This document shows positions 62,661 to 64,000 of a stretch of 64,000 nucleotides of DNA, one piece after another. How positions within the stretch are numbered: position 1 is the stretch's first letter; every line of letters begins with the position of its first letter. This DNA is from Heminiphilus faecis. GTDB taxonomy: Bacteria > Bacteroidota > Bacteroidia > Bacteroidales > Muribaculaceae. The stretch covers positions 1-64,000 of the forward strand of contig NZ_VSMC01000009.1 of the NCBI RefSeq assembly GCF_008728965.1, given 5' to 3'. A program made the position numbers and the translations under genes. The notes beneath the pieces are model-generated. The model saw nothing but the letters and a program-made list of their open reading frames with translations, had not been told where the DNA came from and made no database searches.

Positions 62661-63914
62661 ATGGCAAAAAAGACTGACACGACCAAATGTTCGTTCTGCG
62701 GACGACCGGCCGACATGGCTGAAGTGATGGTACCGTCGGCGAGTTCGCCCAACACTTATATCTGTTCCGATTGCGTAGAGGCCATAGACGACCTGCTGAA
62801 AGAATATCGTCAGGAGTCTAAAGCTTCTGGCGACTCTACTCTCACCGAAATGAGCAGTGTGCCCAAACCCAAGGAGATATATGAATTCCTTAATAAATAT
62901 GTCATCGGGCAGGATGATGCTAAAAAATATCTGTCTGTGGCGGTATACAACCACTACAAGCGTCTTGCTCAATCGTCAGATGACGATGTAGACATAGAAA
63001 AGAGCAACATCATACTTGTCGGGCCGACAGGAACGGGCAAGACTCTGCTTGCCAAAACTATAGCAAAGATGCTTGATGTGCCGTTTACTATAGTTGACGC
63101 GACAGTGCTTACACAGGCGGGATACGTAGGTGAGGATATCGAGAGCCTGCTCACTCGACTGCTTCAGGTAGCCGATTATGATGTGGCAAAAGCGGAAAAA
63201 GGCATAGTGTTTATTGATGAAATAGACAAGATAGCGCGCAAGGGCGACAATCCTTCGATAACACGCGATGTAAGTGGCGAGGGTGTTCAACAGGGCTTGC
63301 TGAAGTTGCTTGAGGGATCGGTGGTGAATGTGCCGCCCCAAGGTGGCAGAAAACACCCCGAACAGCGCATGATACCTGTCGATACAAAAAATATCCTTTT
63401 TATATGCGGTGGTGCGTTCGACGGCATAGAGCAGAAGATAGCTCACCGTATGAACACTCATGTCGTAGGATATTCTACCGATCCGGCCCGTCAGCGCGTG
63501 CAACGCGACAACTATCTTAAATTTGTCGCTCCCCAAGACTTGAAATCCTACGGGCTTATACCGGAGATAATAGGCCGCCTCCCGATTCTTACCAATCTTG
63601 AACCTCTTGACCGTGATGCTTTGCGTCGGGTCCTTACAGAACCGAAAAATGCCATCGTACGTCAATACAAGAAGCTTTTTGAGATGGACGGAGTGAAACT
63701 TGAGTTTACCGATAGTGCGCTTGACCTTATTGTGGACAAAGCCCTTGAGTATAAACTTGGAGCACGTGGATTGCGCTCGATCGTAGAGACGATAATGATT
63801 GACTCTATGTTTGACGTACCGTCATCCGATACCGATGCTTTTACGGTGACTGATGAATATGCGTTGGAAAAACTGCGTAAGGCCAATTTTGAATTGAACA
63901 GAATAACAGACTGA
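62661..63914 (+). CDS. clpX: ATP-dependent Clp protease ATPase subunit ClpX
   Basis: 417 residues. AAA+ unfoldase for ClpP. The N-terminal zinc-binding domain is C-x2-C...C-x2-C ([16 protein letters not shown]). Walker A is GPTGTGKT and Walker B is [12 protein letters not shown]; the pore-1 loop is GYVGEDIES, and the ClpP-docking loop is probably near the middle of the AAA+ large domain. Length is standard. recQ begins 22 bases downstream. Confidence 0.97.
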   Translation: MAKKTDTTKCSFCGRPADMAEVMVPSASSPNTYICSDCVEAIDDLLKEYRQESKASGDSTLTEMSSVPKPKEIYEFLNKYVIGQDDAKKYLSVAVYNHYKRLAQSSDDDVDIEKSNIILVGPTGTGKTLLAKTIAKMLDVPFTIVDATVLTQAGYVGEDIESLLTRLLQVADYDVAKAEKGIVFIDEIDKIARKGDNPSITRDVSGEGVQQGLLKLLEGSVVNVPPQGGRKHPEQRMIPVDTKNILFICGGAFDGIEQKIAHRMNTHVVGYSTDPARQRVQRDNYLKFVAPQDLKSYGLIPEIIGRLPILTNLEPLDRDALRRVLTEPKNAIVRQYKKLFEMDGVKLEFTDSALDLIVDKALEYKLGARGLRSIVETIMIDSMFDVPSSDTDAFTVTDEYALEKLRKANFELNRITD

Positions 63915-63935
63915 TATATAACAGGACGCAACCTT

Positions 63936-64000
63936 ATGACCATGGCAAAAAATACTTCACTTGCCGAAGAATTAAAACGGCATTTTGGATTTGACACCTT
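63936..64000 (+). CDS. recQ: Start of RecQ-family DNA helicase (cut by window edge)
   Basis: Only 21 codons are present: MTMAKNTSLAEELKRHFGFDT. The LKRHFGFDT pattern matches the start of RecQ, in which FGF/FR-x-QxEAI follows. The tig, clpP-clpX-recQ order is common in Bacteroidales, which supports the call. An alternative ATG lies at 63942. Confidence 0.65.
   Translation, partial: MTMAKNTSLAEELKRHFGFDT

Overview
This window is bacterial chromosome from the phylum Bacteroidota, order Bacteroidales. A Muribaculaceae-like genus is my best guess, but that is inference. The evidence is repeated TAnnTTTG (-7) promoter boxes just upstream of genes, families typical of the phylum (DUF5686, DUF5106, DUF4293, many SPII lipoproteins, a type IX secretion sorting domain), and the tig, clpP-clpX-recQ order at the right edge. 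I saw no tRNA, rRNA, CRISPR array, insertion sequence or prophage.

Layout. 0.3-3.1 kb: rlmD, queD-queE and a convergent CYTH gene. 3.2-8.9 kb: a DUF5686 outer-membrane protein, flavodoxin, and a tight pair encoding a YbjN-like protein and a cytoplasmic trypsin-like protease. 8.9-17.5 kb: gdhA, small envelope proteins (one resembling the SecDF P1 head), an ABC-F ATPase with a degenerate second ATPase domain, a Dabb protein, and a TrkA/TrkH potassium system. 17.5-30.2 kb: a 12.6-kb leftward accessory operon. 30.5-37.1 kb: glnS, a helical-repeat protein, a split ThrE exporter, a lipoprotein and a LysR regulator. 37.1-43.2 kb: a leftward seven-gene run (DUF5106, DoxX, mnmA, bifunctional nuclease, MFS transporter, rsmE, kdsA). 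43.3-48.9 kb: clpB, two lipoproteins, a structured leader RNA, a RIC-like di-iron protein and a LuxR-type regulator. 48.9-57.8 kb: acyl-CoA dehydrogenase with etfA/etfB, and purL with a purF homologue lacking its glutaminase cysteine. 57.9-64 kb: a BlaR1/BlaI-like pair, trigger factor, clpP, clpX and the start of recQ.

The most interesting system is the 17.5-30.2 kb operon. It starts with a 150-residue protein that joins an RHS-type YD motif to a T9SS sorting domain. Next is a 2227-residue SpvB/FG-GAP/RHS shell protein with a variable C-terminal tail, then a lipoprotein, then a second copy of the tail detached from the RHS shell behind a signal-peptide-like start, then five more lipoproteins related to the first. 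Several junctions are ATGA overlaps. I read it as a polymorphic RHS toxin locus with one displaced tail and an array of putative lipoprotein immunity proteins. The tail has features of an outer-membrane beta-barrel, so a membrane-acting toxin is a testable idea. None of this has been checked against databases.
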